18,855 nucleotides of DNA, from the NCBI GenBank assembly GCA_937915045.1, contig CALDNM010000050.1:1-18855 (forward strand), read 5' to 3'. This DNA comes from an uncultured Clostridia bacterium. GTDB taxonomy: Bacteria; Bacillota; Clostridia; Peptostreptococcales; Anaerovoracaceae. Both the position numbers and the translations under genes were made by a program. The notes under the pieces are model-generated. The model saw nothing but the letters and a program-made list of their open reading frames with translations. It made no database searches and was not told the DNA's origin. Positions 1 through 6,290 of this stretch are shown piece after piece. Positions within the stretch are counted from its first letter, which is position 1. Every line of letters starts with the position of its first letter.

Positions 1-754
1 TTTTCACGTACTCCGCGTCGATCACCGTAGGCTCGAGCGAACTGAGTCTTATCCTGAAGTCGCCATCCAGCGCGTCAAGCTGTTCCAGAAGTACATGAAG
101 TTTGAGCTCGCCGGTACCGCCCCCATCCGCGCTGTCCGCCCCGTAGAGAGCTGTATTTATACCTGTGAGTACGATCTCTCTGAATCCGTTTTCGACCAGC
201 TGCCGCGCTTCTTCGACGATCTCAGCTGTACTTCTGCTCCTGACCGGTCCCCTCGCGTAAGGTATGATGCAGTAAGAGCAGAATCTGTTGCAGCCTTCCT
301 CTATTTTTATATACGCGCGAGTCCTCGACTCCATCGAAGTGATCGTTCCGGTCTCTTCGTACTCGCCGAGTTCATCGTATTTTTTTATATATCTATGCGG
401 CGCGCTTTGCGGAGCTGCCTTGTACTCTTCTATATACCTCAGCAGATTATGCTTTTCATTTGTCCCCGCAACGATATTCACTCCCGGGATCTTCATTATC
501 TCTTCCGATCCTACCTGAGCGTAACACCCAGTCACCGCTATACAGCTTTCCGGGCACTGCTTTTTCATTCTTCGTATGTACTGCCTTGATTTTCTGTCGG
601 CGAGTCCAGTCACCGTGCACGTATTTATGACATATACGTCCGCCTTGTCATTTTCGTCCACGATATCATAACCGGCGACCCTGAAGTTTTCCTTCAGGGC
701 CTCCGTTTCGTACTGATTGACTTTGCATCCTAATGTATGAAATGCCGCTTTCAT
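1..754 (-). CDS. mtaB: tRNA t6A37 methylthiotransferase MtaB, C-terminus missing
   Basis: This is a radical SAM methylthiotransferase that would convert t6A37 to ms2t6A37 in tRNAs reading ANN codons. I translated 251 codons from ATG at 754; the frame stays open to the window edge, so roughly the last 180 residues (end of the radical SAM domain and the TRAM domain) are missing. The N-terminal UPF0004 domain starts with TLGCKVNQYET (residues 7-17). Its cluster cysteines are C10, C46 (NTCTVTG) and C77 (TGCYAQ). The radical SAM motif CNRFCSYC gives C155, C159 and C162, followed by IIPYARGPVRSR. The TLGCKVNQYET opening favours MtaB over MiaB or RimO. The start ATG overlaps the stop of the upstream CNNM gene (ATGA), and a GGAG lies 5 nt before it inside that gene's last codons, so translation is probably coupled. 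Confidence 0.93.
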   Translation of the reverse strand, partial: MKAAFHTLGCKVNQYETEALKENFRVAGYDIVDENDKADVYVINTCTVTGLADRKSRQYIRRMKKQCPESCIAVTGCYAQVGSEEIMKIPGVNIVAGTNEKHNLLRYIEEYKAAPQSAPHRYIKKYDELGEYEETGTITSMESRTRAYIKIEEGCNRFCSYCIIPYARGPVRSRSTAEIVEEARQLVENGFREIVLTGINTALYGADSADGGGTGELKLHVLLEQLDALDGDFRIRLSSLEPTVIDAEYVK

Positions 755-2160
755 TCTTTCTCCTGCTTCACGCCTTCGCTTTCCTCTTTTGAGTCTTTCG
801 CGTCCGCGGCGTCTTCCTCATGACCGTTTTCCTCATCCGGCTTCGGCTCTTCGATATGCATTTTTACACGTTCGATACGCCTGTCATGTACCGAAAGGAT
901 CGTGAACGTATAATTTTCTATCTTTATGACACGTTCTTCATCTTCGTCCTCATCCGGGATCTCTCCCAGTTCATCGATCAGAAGTCCGCCTATAGTTTCA
1001 CTGTTTTCCGATTCAAGATCAGTGCCAAGCTCCTCGTTTATGTCATCCAGGTCCATTGTACCGTCCACATAGAAAGTGTCCTTGTCGAGCATCTCGATCT
1101 TAGGCTCCTCCTCGTCGTACTCATCGTCGATATCTCCCACGATTTCTTCGATAAGATCCTCCATCGTCACTACGCCTGAAAAGCCTCCGTACTCGTCTAT
1201 AAGGATAGCTATGTGCTGCGAGCTGTTCTGAAGTTCAAAAAACAACGCGTCGATGTTCTTTGTCTCCGGCACGAATACCGGCTTCCTCAGGAGTTCTGAG
1301 ATCTTCACATTATCGAATCCCTGATCATAAGCTCTGACGACATAATCCTTAATATTGAGTATGCCGATTATATGATCTTGGTCACCTTCATACACAGGTA
1401 TCCTGGAATATCTCATCTCCATGAACTCTTCCATATACACATCCGGATCATCGTCTATATCTATCGTGAATACGTCTGTACGCGGTGTCATTATCTCATA
1501 AGCCAGCTTATCGTCGAAAGCAAAGATACTGTCTATCATCTTTTTGCCTTCTTCTTTTATGTCACCGTGTTCCTGTCCGACTTCAAGCATCGACATGACT
1601 TCTTCTTCAGAGAACTGTTCATCTTTCACCAAACTTCCCTGCCTGAATATCTTCAGAAAGAGTGTCGTGAGCCCGTTAGCTACAGCTGAGAACGGCGCGC
1701 ATATACTCGTGATAAAGGCAGCATAGCCTGAAAGTCTCAGCGCCACGCCCTCGCTGTGTTTGAGAGCGATCTGTCTTGGCAGCAGTACTCCAATCACAAG
1801 AAAAATACATGATACTATCATGGTCAGGATAAGACCTGCCAGAACGTACCCATATTTGATACCGCCGAACCATCCGTATACTGAGAACTGCGGCGTAGAC
1901 ATCACGATCGCGCTTGTAAGAAAAGCGAGGAATATCGAGGCAACTGTCGCTGCGGACAGGACTTTATCAGACCTGTCGAATAATTTTTCGAGTTTGGCCG
2001 CGCGTTTATTACCGTCTTCGGCCATCTCTCTTATATTGTTTCTATTGACTGAAGAGATCGCCTTGTCAGCGGCCGCCATAAGTCCATTGATTATTAAAAT
2101 TATTAATAAAAAAGCAATTTCTATCGCTATTCGAGATCCGGGGTCAGGATTTGCATCCAT
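751..2160 (-). CDS. CNNM/CBS-domain membrane protein (HlyC/CorC family)
   Basis: 469-aa integral membrane protein of the CNNM/HlyC-CorC family, whose members are linked to magnesium or other divalent cation homeostasis; older 'hemolysin' names are misleading. An N-terminal DUF21/CNNM domain (about 14-175) has hydrophobic segments near 12-32, 68-90, 105-127 and 145-168. A CBS pair follows (about 224-345; EIMTPRTDV at 222-230, RIPVYEG at 253-259, IDEYGGFSGVVTMEDLIEEIVGD-type second repeat). The C-terminal CorC_HlyC domain spans about 356-437. The last 30 residues are a very acidic, low-complexity Glu/Asp/Lys tail. ATG at 2160 has AAAGGAG 9 nt upstream. It follows trhP by 45 nt, where a candidate promoter lies, and overlaps mtaB by 4 nt. 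The family call is firm; the transported ion cannot be read from sequence. Confidence 0.92.
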   Translation of the reverse strand: MDANPDPGSRIAIEIAFLLIILIINGLMAAADKAISSVNRNNIREMAEDGNKRAAKLEKLFDRSDKVLSAATVASIFLAFLTSAIVMSTPQFSVYGWFGGIKYGYVLAGLILTMIVSCIFLVIGVLLPRQIALKHSEGVALRLSGYAAFITSICAPFSAVANGLTTLFLKIFRQGSLVKDEQFSEEEVMSMLEVGQEHGDIKEEGKKMIDSIFAFDDKLAYEIMTPRTDVFTIDIDDDPDVYMEEFMEMRYSRIPVYEGDQDHIIGILNIKDYVVRAYDQGFDNVKISELLRKPVFVPETKNIDALFFELQNSSQHIAILIDEYGGFSGVVTMEDLIEEIVGDIDDEYDEEEPKIEMLDKDTFYVDGTMDLDDINEELGTDLESENSETIGGLLIDELGEIPDEDEDEERVIKIENYTFTILSVHDRRIERVKMHIEEPKPDEENGHEEDAADAKDSKEESEGVKQEKE

Positions 2161-2184
2161 GCTGTATTTCTCCTTTCGAAATCC

Positions 2185-2226
2185 AATCTATATATAGATT
2201 ATATATTATTTCTCTGTATCTGTCTT
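2185..2226 (-). promoter_or_regulatory. candidate sigma-A promoter with AT palindrome, upstream of the CNNM gene
   Basis: On the minus strand a perfect TATAAT (2203-2198) is preceded at exactly 17 nt by AAGACA (2226-2221), matching four of six bases of the TTGACA -35 box. The -35 lies in the last codons of trhP. The -10 runs into a perfect 16-bp palindrome, AATCTATATATAGATT (2185-2200), which would sit at the start site and could be an operator or simply AT-rich spacer. If real, this would let the CNNM-mtaB pair be transcribed apart from the upstream operon. Call made by eye. Confidence 0.4.
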
Positions 2227-3450
2227 TCTTTTTCTCAAAATGAAGCCGTGCCCTGCGGGCCTGTCCATTTTTATCTTCACTATCTGCTGAGGATGAGGCG
2301 CCGACTCTATCGGGACACCGTCTTCATCCAGCATCACACTGAGCTTCTGAGTGAAGAAATCCGTGCCGGGTCCAAAGACTTCTATAATATCTCCGACACT
2401 CATTTTATTTCTCTGCTCGACCGTTGCCATGTCTGTTTCTTTATCATATTCCAGTACCTTGCCTATAAAAGAATATTCGCGCGTATAGTCGCTTGTCTGA
2501 TAGTTCTGGTCCTTGTTCGTTGGTTTGTCATAATAGAACCCGGTCGTGAACTCACGATGACTTGCTTTGCGTATCTCCGTCATGCATGCAGGGTCCGGTA
2601 TGAAGTTCTCGGGATCGCTGTAATACTGATCGATCGCTTTTCGGTACGCGCCTACTGTCGTCGCGACATAGAACATGCTTTTCATTCGGCCTTCGATCTT
2701 AAGTGATGACACTCCTGCCTTTGCGAGATCGTCTATATGATCTATCATGCACAGATCTCTTGAGTTTAAGATATATGTCCCGCGTCCATCTTCTTCTACA
2801 GGATAATATTCTCCCGGTCGTTTTTCTTCTACGAGTCTGTATTTCCATCTGCACGGATGCGCGCACATCCCTCTGTTAGCGTCCCTTTCAGTCATGAAGT
2901 TCGAAAGAAGACATCTGCCTGAATATGAGATACACATAGCGCCGTGAACAAATGATTCTGTTTCCATCCCCGGCAGTCTGTCATTGATCTCACGTATTTC
3001 CTTAAGAGTAAGTTCTCTCGCAAGTACCAGTCTTTTGACGCCGACATCCTGCCAGAACTTTCCTGTCTTCCAGTTCGTCATATTCGCCTGCGTAGAAAGA
3101 TGCACTTCCGCGTCCGGGATCATATCAAGTACCGTCCTTATCGTGCCCGGGTCCGATACTATAAATGCGTCGATACCTATATCAGCTATCCTTTCCAGAT
3201 ACTTTTCTATCGGCTCCACATCTTCATTATGCGGAAATATATTAAGCGTCAGATGACACTTTCTGCCTCTCTCATGCGCGTACGCCACACCTTCACGCAT
3301 ATCCGCTTCAGAAAAATTGCCCGCGCCCGCTCTCAGGCTGAACATTTCTCCTCCGAAATATACCGCGTCTGCTCCATAGTCTACGGCTGTTTTTAGTTTT
3401 TCCAGGTCGCCCGCCGGAGCGAGCAGTTCCATCTTACCCGTTTTATTCAT
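2206..3450 (-). CDS. trhP: U32-family tRNA 5-hydroxyuridine synthase, TrhP/YrrO-like
   Basis: 414-aa member of peptidase family U32, now known to include TrhP, which makes 5-hydroxyuridine at tRNA position 34 in a prephenate-dependent reaction; protease activity is not expected. The N-terminus MELLAPAGDLEKLKTAVDYG (7-26) and YFGGEMFSLRAG (31-42) are typical. The U32 signature ESFVHGAMCISYSGRC (165-180) and following GMCAHPCRW supply C173, C180, C196 and C200, with another Cys in NSRDLCM (C234), a likely Fe-S binding set. A C-terminal U32 beta domain starts near FIGKVLEYD. Length matches B. subtilis TrhP2 (YrrO) rather than the shorter TrhP1 (YrrN). It lies 12 nt after trmR, the methyltransferase that acts on its product in B. 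subtilis, as expected of one pathway. Start ATG at 3450 has AAAGG 9 nt upstream. Confidence 0.87.
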   Translation of the reverse strand: MNKTGKMELLAPAGDLEKLKTAVDYGADAVYFGGEMFSLRAGAGNFSEADMREGVAYAHERGRKCHLTLNIFPHNEDVEPIEKYLERIADIGIDAFIVSDPGTIRTVLDMIPDAEVHLSTQANMTNWKTGKFWQDVGVKRLVLARELTLKEIREINDRLPGMETESFVHGAMCISYSGRCLLSNFMTERDANRGMCAHPCRWKYRLVEEKRPGEYYPVEEDGRGTYILNSRDLCMIDHIDDLAKAGVSSLKIEGRMKSMFYVATTVGAYRKAIDQYYSDPENFIPDPACMTEIRKASHREFTTGFYYDKPTNKDQNYQTSDYTREYSFIGKVLEYDKETDMATVEQRNKMSVGDIIEVFGPGTDFFTQKLSVMLDEDGVPIESAPHPQQIVKIKMDRPAGHGFILRKRKTDTEK

Positions 3451-3462
3451 TTCGATCTGCCT

Positions 3463-4122
3463 TTACTTTATATAACTTATGCTCACGCCGTCTCCGGCAG
3501 CCACTACACTCGTCTGTACATTTTCCAGTCCGCATATATACTCCAGAAATTCTCTCATGTTCCTTATATTCGTCCTGTGCTTATGCTCTGCTTCTTCCGG
3601 CGGTATGACTGTAGTCCCGCGCATCAGCACATTGTCACATAGTATGACACTGCCTCTGTGCACCATTTTGACTACTTCATCCCAAAAACTGCGATAATGG
3701 CTCTTAGCCGCGTCGATAAACACGAAGTCGTACATACGCCCTCCGTCGCGCAGCTGCTTCAGCGCGTGCACCGCGTCATCACATATGAGATCGATACTTT
3801 CCGAGCATTTCTGCTGTGCCACATTATCATTTGCCTTCATAAAGCTCTCGTAATTCTTCTCTATTGTGGTTATTTTGACATCTCCCTCGAGCGCTTTCGA
3901 CATGAAACACGCCGAGTATCCGAGCGCTGTCCCTATCTCTAGGATGTTATGAGGTCGAAGGATGATCATAATAGTGTTTATCAGCATCTCGGTTTCTTCC
4001 ATGATGACCGGTACTCCGGCCTCCACTGCTTCTTTTCGGAATTCAGCCATATCGCTGTCGATCGGAGTATAAAGGCCCCTTATATGATCTGTGACCGCTT
4101 CATTTGTAATGTTCAAGTCCAA
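3463..4122 (-). CDS. trmR: SAM-dependent O-methyltransferase, TrmR-like (tRNA mo5U34)
   Basis: 219-aa class I methyltransferase of the cation-dependent O-methyltransferase (methyltransf_3) family. In B. subtilis the homologue TrmR (YrrM) methylates 5-hydroxyuridine-34 to 5-methoxyuridine. SAM motif I is ILEIGTALGYSA (60-71). Metal and substrate residues are suggested by FIDAAK (D137) and CDNVL (D163, N164). It sits between mltG and trhP as in Bacillus, which strongly favours the tRNA role over small-molecule catechol-type methylation. No ATG fits the N-terminus. The longest start is TTG at 4122, about 4 nt after AAAGAGGGG; a second in-frame TTG at 4116 has longer SD spacing, and its N-terminus (MNITNEAV) looks more like relatives. 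The start is therefore uncertain by two codons. Confidence 0.85.
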   Translation of the reverse strand: MDLNITNEAVTDHIRGLYTPIDSDMAEFRKEAVEAGVPVIMEETEMLINTIMIILRPHNILEIGTALGYSACFMSKALEGDVKITTIEKNYESFMKANDNVAQQKCSESIDLICDDAVHALKQLRDGGRMYDFVFIDAAKSHYRSFWDEVVKMVHRGSVILCDNVLMRGTTVIPPEEAEHKHRTNIRNMREFLEYICGLENVQTSVVAAGDGVSISYIK

Positions 4123-4137
4123 TTGCCCCTCTTTATA

Positions 4138-5184
4138 TTATTTGCTGCTCTGTGATTTCTTGTACGCCTTTTCGAACGCCGCCTTGTCCTTGTAGAACTG
4201 TTTCTCGTTTGTCGAGAAATTGAGTGTACCATCGAGCTTTTCGCTGTCCACAAAGTAAATATAATCTGTATCAGCCGGCTCGAGCGCGGCGTCGATCGCG
4301 TCCGTTCCCGGAGAACATATCGGTCCCGGCGGCAGTCCCTTATTTTTATAAGGGTTGTAGTCAGAATCTATATTTGTATCGCTGTATGACGCGATCACCT
4401 TGTCTTCATTGGTTATGTACGACAGGATCGAATCCATCTGCAGGTACATACTTTTATCCAGTCTGTTGTAAATAACGCTCGCCACTTTCGGCATGTCGTC
4501 AGCAGTCCCGGCCTCTCGCTGCACTATGGACGCGGTCGTTACTACCTTGTAAATATTCGTTCCGCGCGCCTTGGCTTTTTTATAGTATTTATCAGTTATC
4601 TTATTGTCAAAATTCGAAAGCATCGTTTTTATGACATCTTTTGCTGTCGCGTCCATAGCGACTTCATACGTGTCCGGATAAAGGAATCCTTCAAGGCGAT
4701 TCGCGGAAGTACTTGATGAAAGGTACTTTGAGAACTTATAATTTTCAAAGTCTTTTTTAGAGGCCGCCGCGTAAAACTGCTTCTTCGTGCAGATGCCCTG
4801 TTTTGTCAGCATCGTCGCGATCTTCTCCATCGACATGCCTTCTGTCACGGTAAATGTCTGTCCGGCAGTTTTTCCGTTCACCATATCGTTTATGATCTCT
4901 GATACTGACATCGACTTTGAAAAGGCATATGATCCTGCCTGCAGCTTTGCCGTGTTTCCGCCCATCTTGACACGGATCATGAAAACTTTATAGCTCCTGA
5001 TCAGGTCCTTAGATTTAAGCTGCGTCCCGATCTGCGCCACTCCCTCACCGCTCTCCACCGTGAATATCTGTGTGGCTTTTGAAGATGTGTCCACGGCTCT
5101 GCTCTCGATGGATATATATCCAAAAATGCCGACAGCTATGATCGCGATCACGCAGACGATCGTTATTATGCCCTTCTTAGTCAT
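4138..5184 (-). CDS. mltG: endolytic murein transglycosylase MltG
   Basis: 348-aa YceG/MltG family membrane-anchored lytic transglycosylase, which cleaves nascent glycan strands and is thought to terminate peptidoglycan polymerisation. A basic MTKK start is followed by one transmembrane helix (about 5-24), then an extracytoplasmic part: a LysM-like region (about 40-115) and the YceG catalytic core. Family motifs are RLEGFLYPDTYEV (163-175) and ASIVQREAG with the predicted catalytic Glu at 224, followed by PKVASVIYNRL. GLPPGPICSPG-type sequence near residue 282 is also typical. I chose ATG at 5184 because tandem GGAG motifs lie 5 and 10 nt upstream; a GTG at 5202 would add six residues (MRRGVF) and lacks such support. 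It precedes trmR by 15 nt, a pairing shared with Bacillus. Confidence 0.93.
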   Translation of the reverse strand: MTKKGIITIVCVIAIIAVGIFGYISIESRAVDTSSKATQIFTVESGEGVAQIGTQLKSKDLIRSYKVFMIRVKMGGNTAKLQAGSYAFSKSMSVSEIINDMVNGKTAGQTFTVTEGMSMEKIATMLTKQGICTKKQFYAAASKKDFENYKFSKYLSSSTSANRLEGFLYPDTYEVAMDATAKDVIKTMLSNFDNKITDKYYKKAKARGTNIYKVVTTASIVQREAGTADDMPKVASVIYNRLDKSMYLQMDSILSYITNEDKVIASYSDTNIDSDYNPYKNKGLPPGPICSPGTDAIDAALEPADTDYIYFVDSEKLDGTLNFSTNEKQFYKDKAAFEKAYKKSQSSK

Positions 5185-5189
5185 AAAAA

Positions 5190-5198
5190 CTCCTCTCC
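5190..5198 (-). promoter_or_regulatory. tandem ribosome binding site deciding the mltG start
   Basis: The minus strand reads GGAGAGGAG immediately before TTTTT-ATG (start at 5184). The nearer GGAG is 5 nt and the farther 10 nt from the ATG. This places initiation at ATG 5184 rather than the in-frame GTG 18 nt upstream. Confidence 0.75.
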
Positions 5199-5204
5199 TC
5201 ACAA

Positions 5205-5245
5205 AAACTTTTAGGACGCATTATCAAAATACGTCCCAAGTTTCT
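5205..5245 (-). terminator. hairpin between efp and mltG, possible leaky terminator
   Basis: About 20 nt after the efp stop the minus strand forms GGGACGTATT (5237-5228), loop TTGAT, then AATGCGTCCT (5222-5213). This is a 10-bp stem with two G-U wobbles. It is extended by outer AAACTT/AAGTTT pairing across a short AA bulge. A run of five T follows (in AAGTTTTTG), partly consumed by the outer stem, and then the mltG RBS. It resembles an intrinsic terminator with a short U-tract, but mltG starts 20 nt later with no promoter I can see. Partial readthrough, attenuation or an mRNA end-protecting or processing hairpin are all possible. Confidence 0.55.
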
Positions 5246-5264
5246 GTGCTGATTATTATCTTAC

Positions 5265-5825
5265 TTATTTGGATCTTCCAAGGTACTCACCGGTCCTTGT
5301 ATCGATCTGAATGAGTTCTCCTTCTTCGATAAAAATAGGGACTTGTACATCCGCTCCGGTCTCTACCGTCGCCGACTTAGTCACGTTCGTAGCTGTGTCG
5401 CCTTTGACACCCGGCTCAGTCTCGATGACCTTGAGATCTACAAAATTCGGAGCTTCTACAAGGAATGCTTCCTCCTTGTAGAACTTGATCGTGGCTTCAT
5501 CGTTTTCCTTCAGCCATTTTATCGCTTCTTCGACTTGTTCCTGCATGAGAGGGATCTGTTCGAATGTCTCCTCGTCCATGAAGTAATAAAGATCTCCGTC
5601 CTGATACAGATACTGCATCTGCTTCGTCTCTATATGTGCTTTAGGGAATTTGTCGTTAGGGTTGAACGCGTCCTCCCTCGTAGCTCCCGTAAGGATGTTT
5701 CTGTATTTTGTCCTTACGAATGCCGCGCCTTTTCCCGGCTTTACATGCTGAAAGTCGAGTACAACATTAGGCTCGCCGTTCAGTTCGAAAGTTACGCCCT
5801 TTCTGAAATCTCCTGCACTTATCAT
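5265..5825 (-). CDS. efp: translation elongation factor P
   Basis: 186-aa EF-P, which binds between the ribosomal P and E sites and restores peptide bond formation at polyproline stretches. Length and three-domain layout are normal: N-terminal KOW-like domain (MISAGDFRKG start, about 1-64), central OB domain (about 65-127) and C-terminal OB domain ending in IDTRTGEYLGRS (about 128-185). The domain I loop HVKPGKGAAF carries K32, the position modified in B. subtilis (5-aminopentanol) and equivalent to E. coli K34. Which modification occurs here cannot be seen; no EpmA/EpmB-like gene is present in the window. The gene has its own likely promoter in the preceding 113-nt gap and is followed by a hairpin, so it may be expressed above the operon level. 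ATG at 5825 has GGAGAG 7 nt upstream. Confidence 0.97.
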   Translation of the reverse strand: MISAGDFRKGVTFELNGEPNVVLDFQHVKPGKGAAFVRTKYRNILTGATREDAFNPNDKFPKAHIETKQMQYLYQDGDLYYFMDEETFEQIPLMQEQVEEAIKWLKENDEATIKFYKEEAFLVEAPNFVDLKVIETEPGVKGDTATNVTKSATVETGADVQVPIFIEEGELIQIDTRTGEYLGRSK

Positions 5826-5872
5826 TATCTATCTCTCCGTTTCTATTACATTAATTCTTTGACTCTTTAAAC

Positions 5873-5898
5873 TGCGACACCGATTTACGAATGCCGCA
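5873..5898 (-). promoter_or_regulatory. small hairpin in the efp leader
   Basis: On the minus strand TGCGGCA (5898-5892) can pair with TGTCGCA (5879-5873), giving seven pairs including one G-U around a 12-nt loop. It would lie at or just after the predicted start site of the efp promoter and could cap the 5' end of the transcript. No riboswitch family is recognised. The stem may be chance. Confidence 0.25.
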
Positions 5899-5902
5899 TT
5901 AT

Positions 5903-5931
5903 ATTATACCAAAAATAGCAAGTTACTACAA
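5903..5931 (-). promoter_or_regulatory. extended -10 promoter upstream of efp
   Basis: The minus strand carries TGGTATAAT (5911-5903), a perfect extended -10 (TGn plus TATAAT), with a second overlapping TATAAT at 5903-5898. Seventeen nt upstream is TTGTAG (5931-5926), a weak -35 sharing TTG with consensus. The weak -35 fits an extended -10 promoter. It gives an efp leader of about 70 nt and lies in the longest gene-free stretch of the window (5826-5938), directly after the ylbF-family gene. Confidence 0.6.
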
Positions 5932-5938
5932 GTACACG

Positions 5939-6274
5939 CTATTCTGTCTCTATGCCTACGACTTCGGACAGTATTTCGTAAACGTCCTTCATCATCACAG
6001 AAAATCTCATTTCGCACTGCATATACTCAGCGGCCGCCGGATCCTGAGCTATGATGCTGTACAGCTGCTGTACAGCTCCCATAAGATCTTCTCCGACTTC
6101 TTCGCCTATCAGCTGTTTTGCCTGGACTGCCATCTGCTTTTCTCTGAAATCTTTAAGCATGCTGTCAAGCTGCGGATTCTCACCGACCTTCTGCCTTGCA
6201 GCGTCGAACTGTTTGAATTCTTCCGATTCTTTTATCGCGGTCTGCAGGTTATGCGCTTCATCATATACGTTCAT
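5939..6274 (-). CDS. YlbF/YmcA-family protein
   Basis: 111-aa, mostly helical protein of the YlbF/YmcA family (Com_YlbF). In B. subtilis YlbF, YmcA and YaaT form a complex that steers RNase Y-dependent mRNA processing and affects competence, sporulation and biofilm formation. Here the sequence starts MNVYDEAHNLQTAIKESEEF, has a central FREKQMAVQAKQL helix (about 43-55) and ends near YEILSEVVG. It has a single Cys (C87). It seems to lack the Cys-bearing C-terminal tail I recall for B. subtilis YlbF, so Fe-S binding is not supported. It starts 16 nt after the RNase J stop with AAGGAG 7 nt before ATG, so the two are almost certainly co-expressed. The exact orthology (YlbF versus YmcA versus a clostridial paralogue) is unresolved. 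Confidence 0.8.
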   Translation of the reverse strand: MNVYDEAHNLQTAIKESEEFKQFDAARQKVGENPQLDSMLKDFREKQMAVQAKQLIGEEVGEDLMGAVQQLYSIIAQDPAAAEYMQCEMRFSVMMKDVYEILSEVVGIETE

Positions 6275-6290
6275 GTTCGTCTCCTTGTTT

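Noticed and set aside
95..589. 164-codon plus-strand open frame at the window start
   Set aside because: It is antisense to mtaB, whose minus-strand translation gives all expected cluster cysteines; the plus-strand product has no family resemblance.
2185..2200. Perfect AT palindrome as a Rho-independent terminator for trhP
   Set aside because: A loopless AT-only stem would be weak and no T-run follows on the minus strand; it fits better with a promoter or operator region.
4138..5202. Longer MltG starting at GTG 5202
   Set aside because: The tandem GGAG motifs sit between GTG 5202 and ATG 5184 and serve the ATG; the MTKKG start gives a normal membrane anchor.
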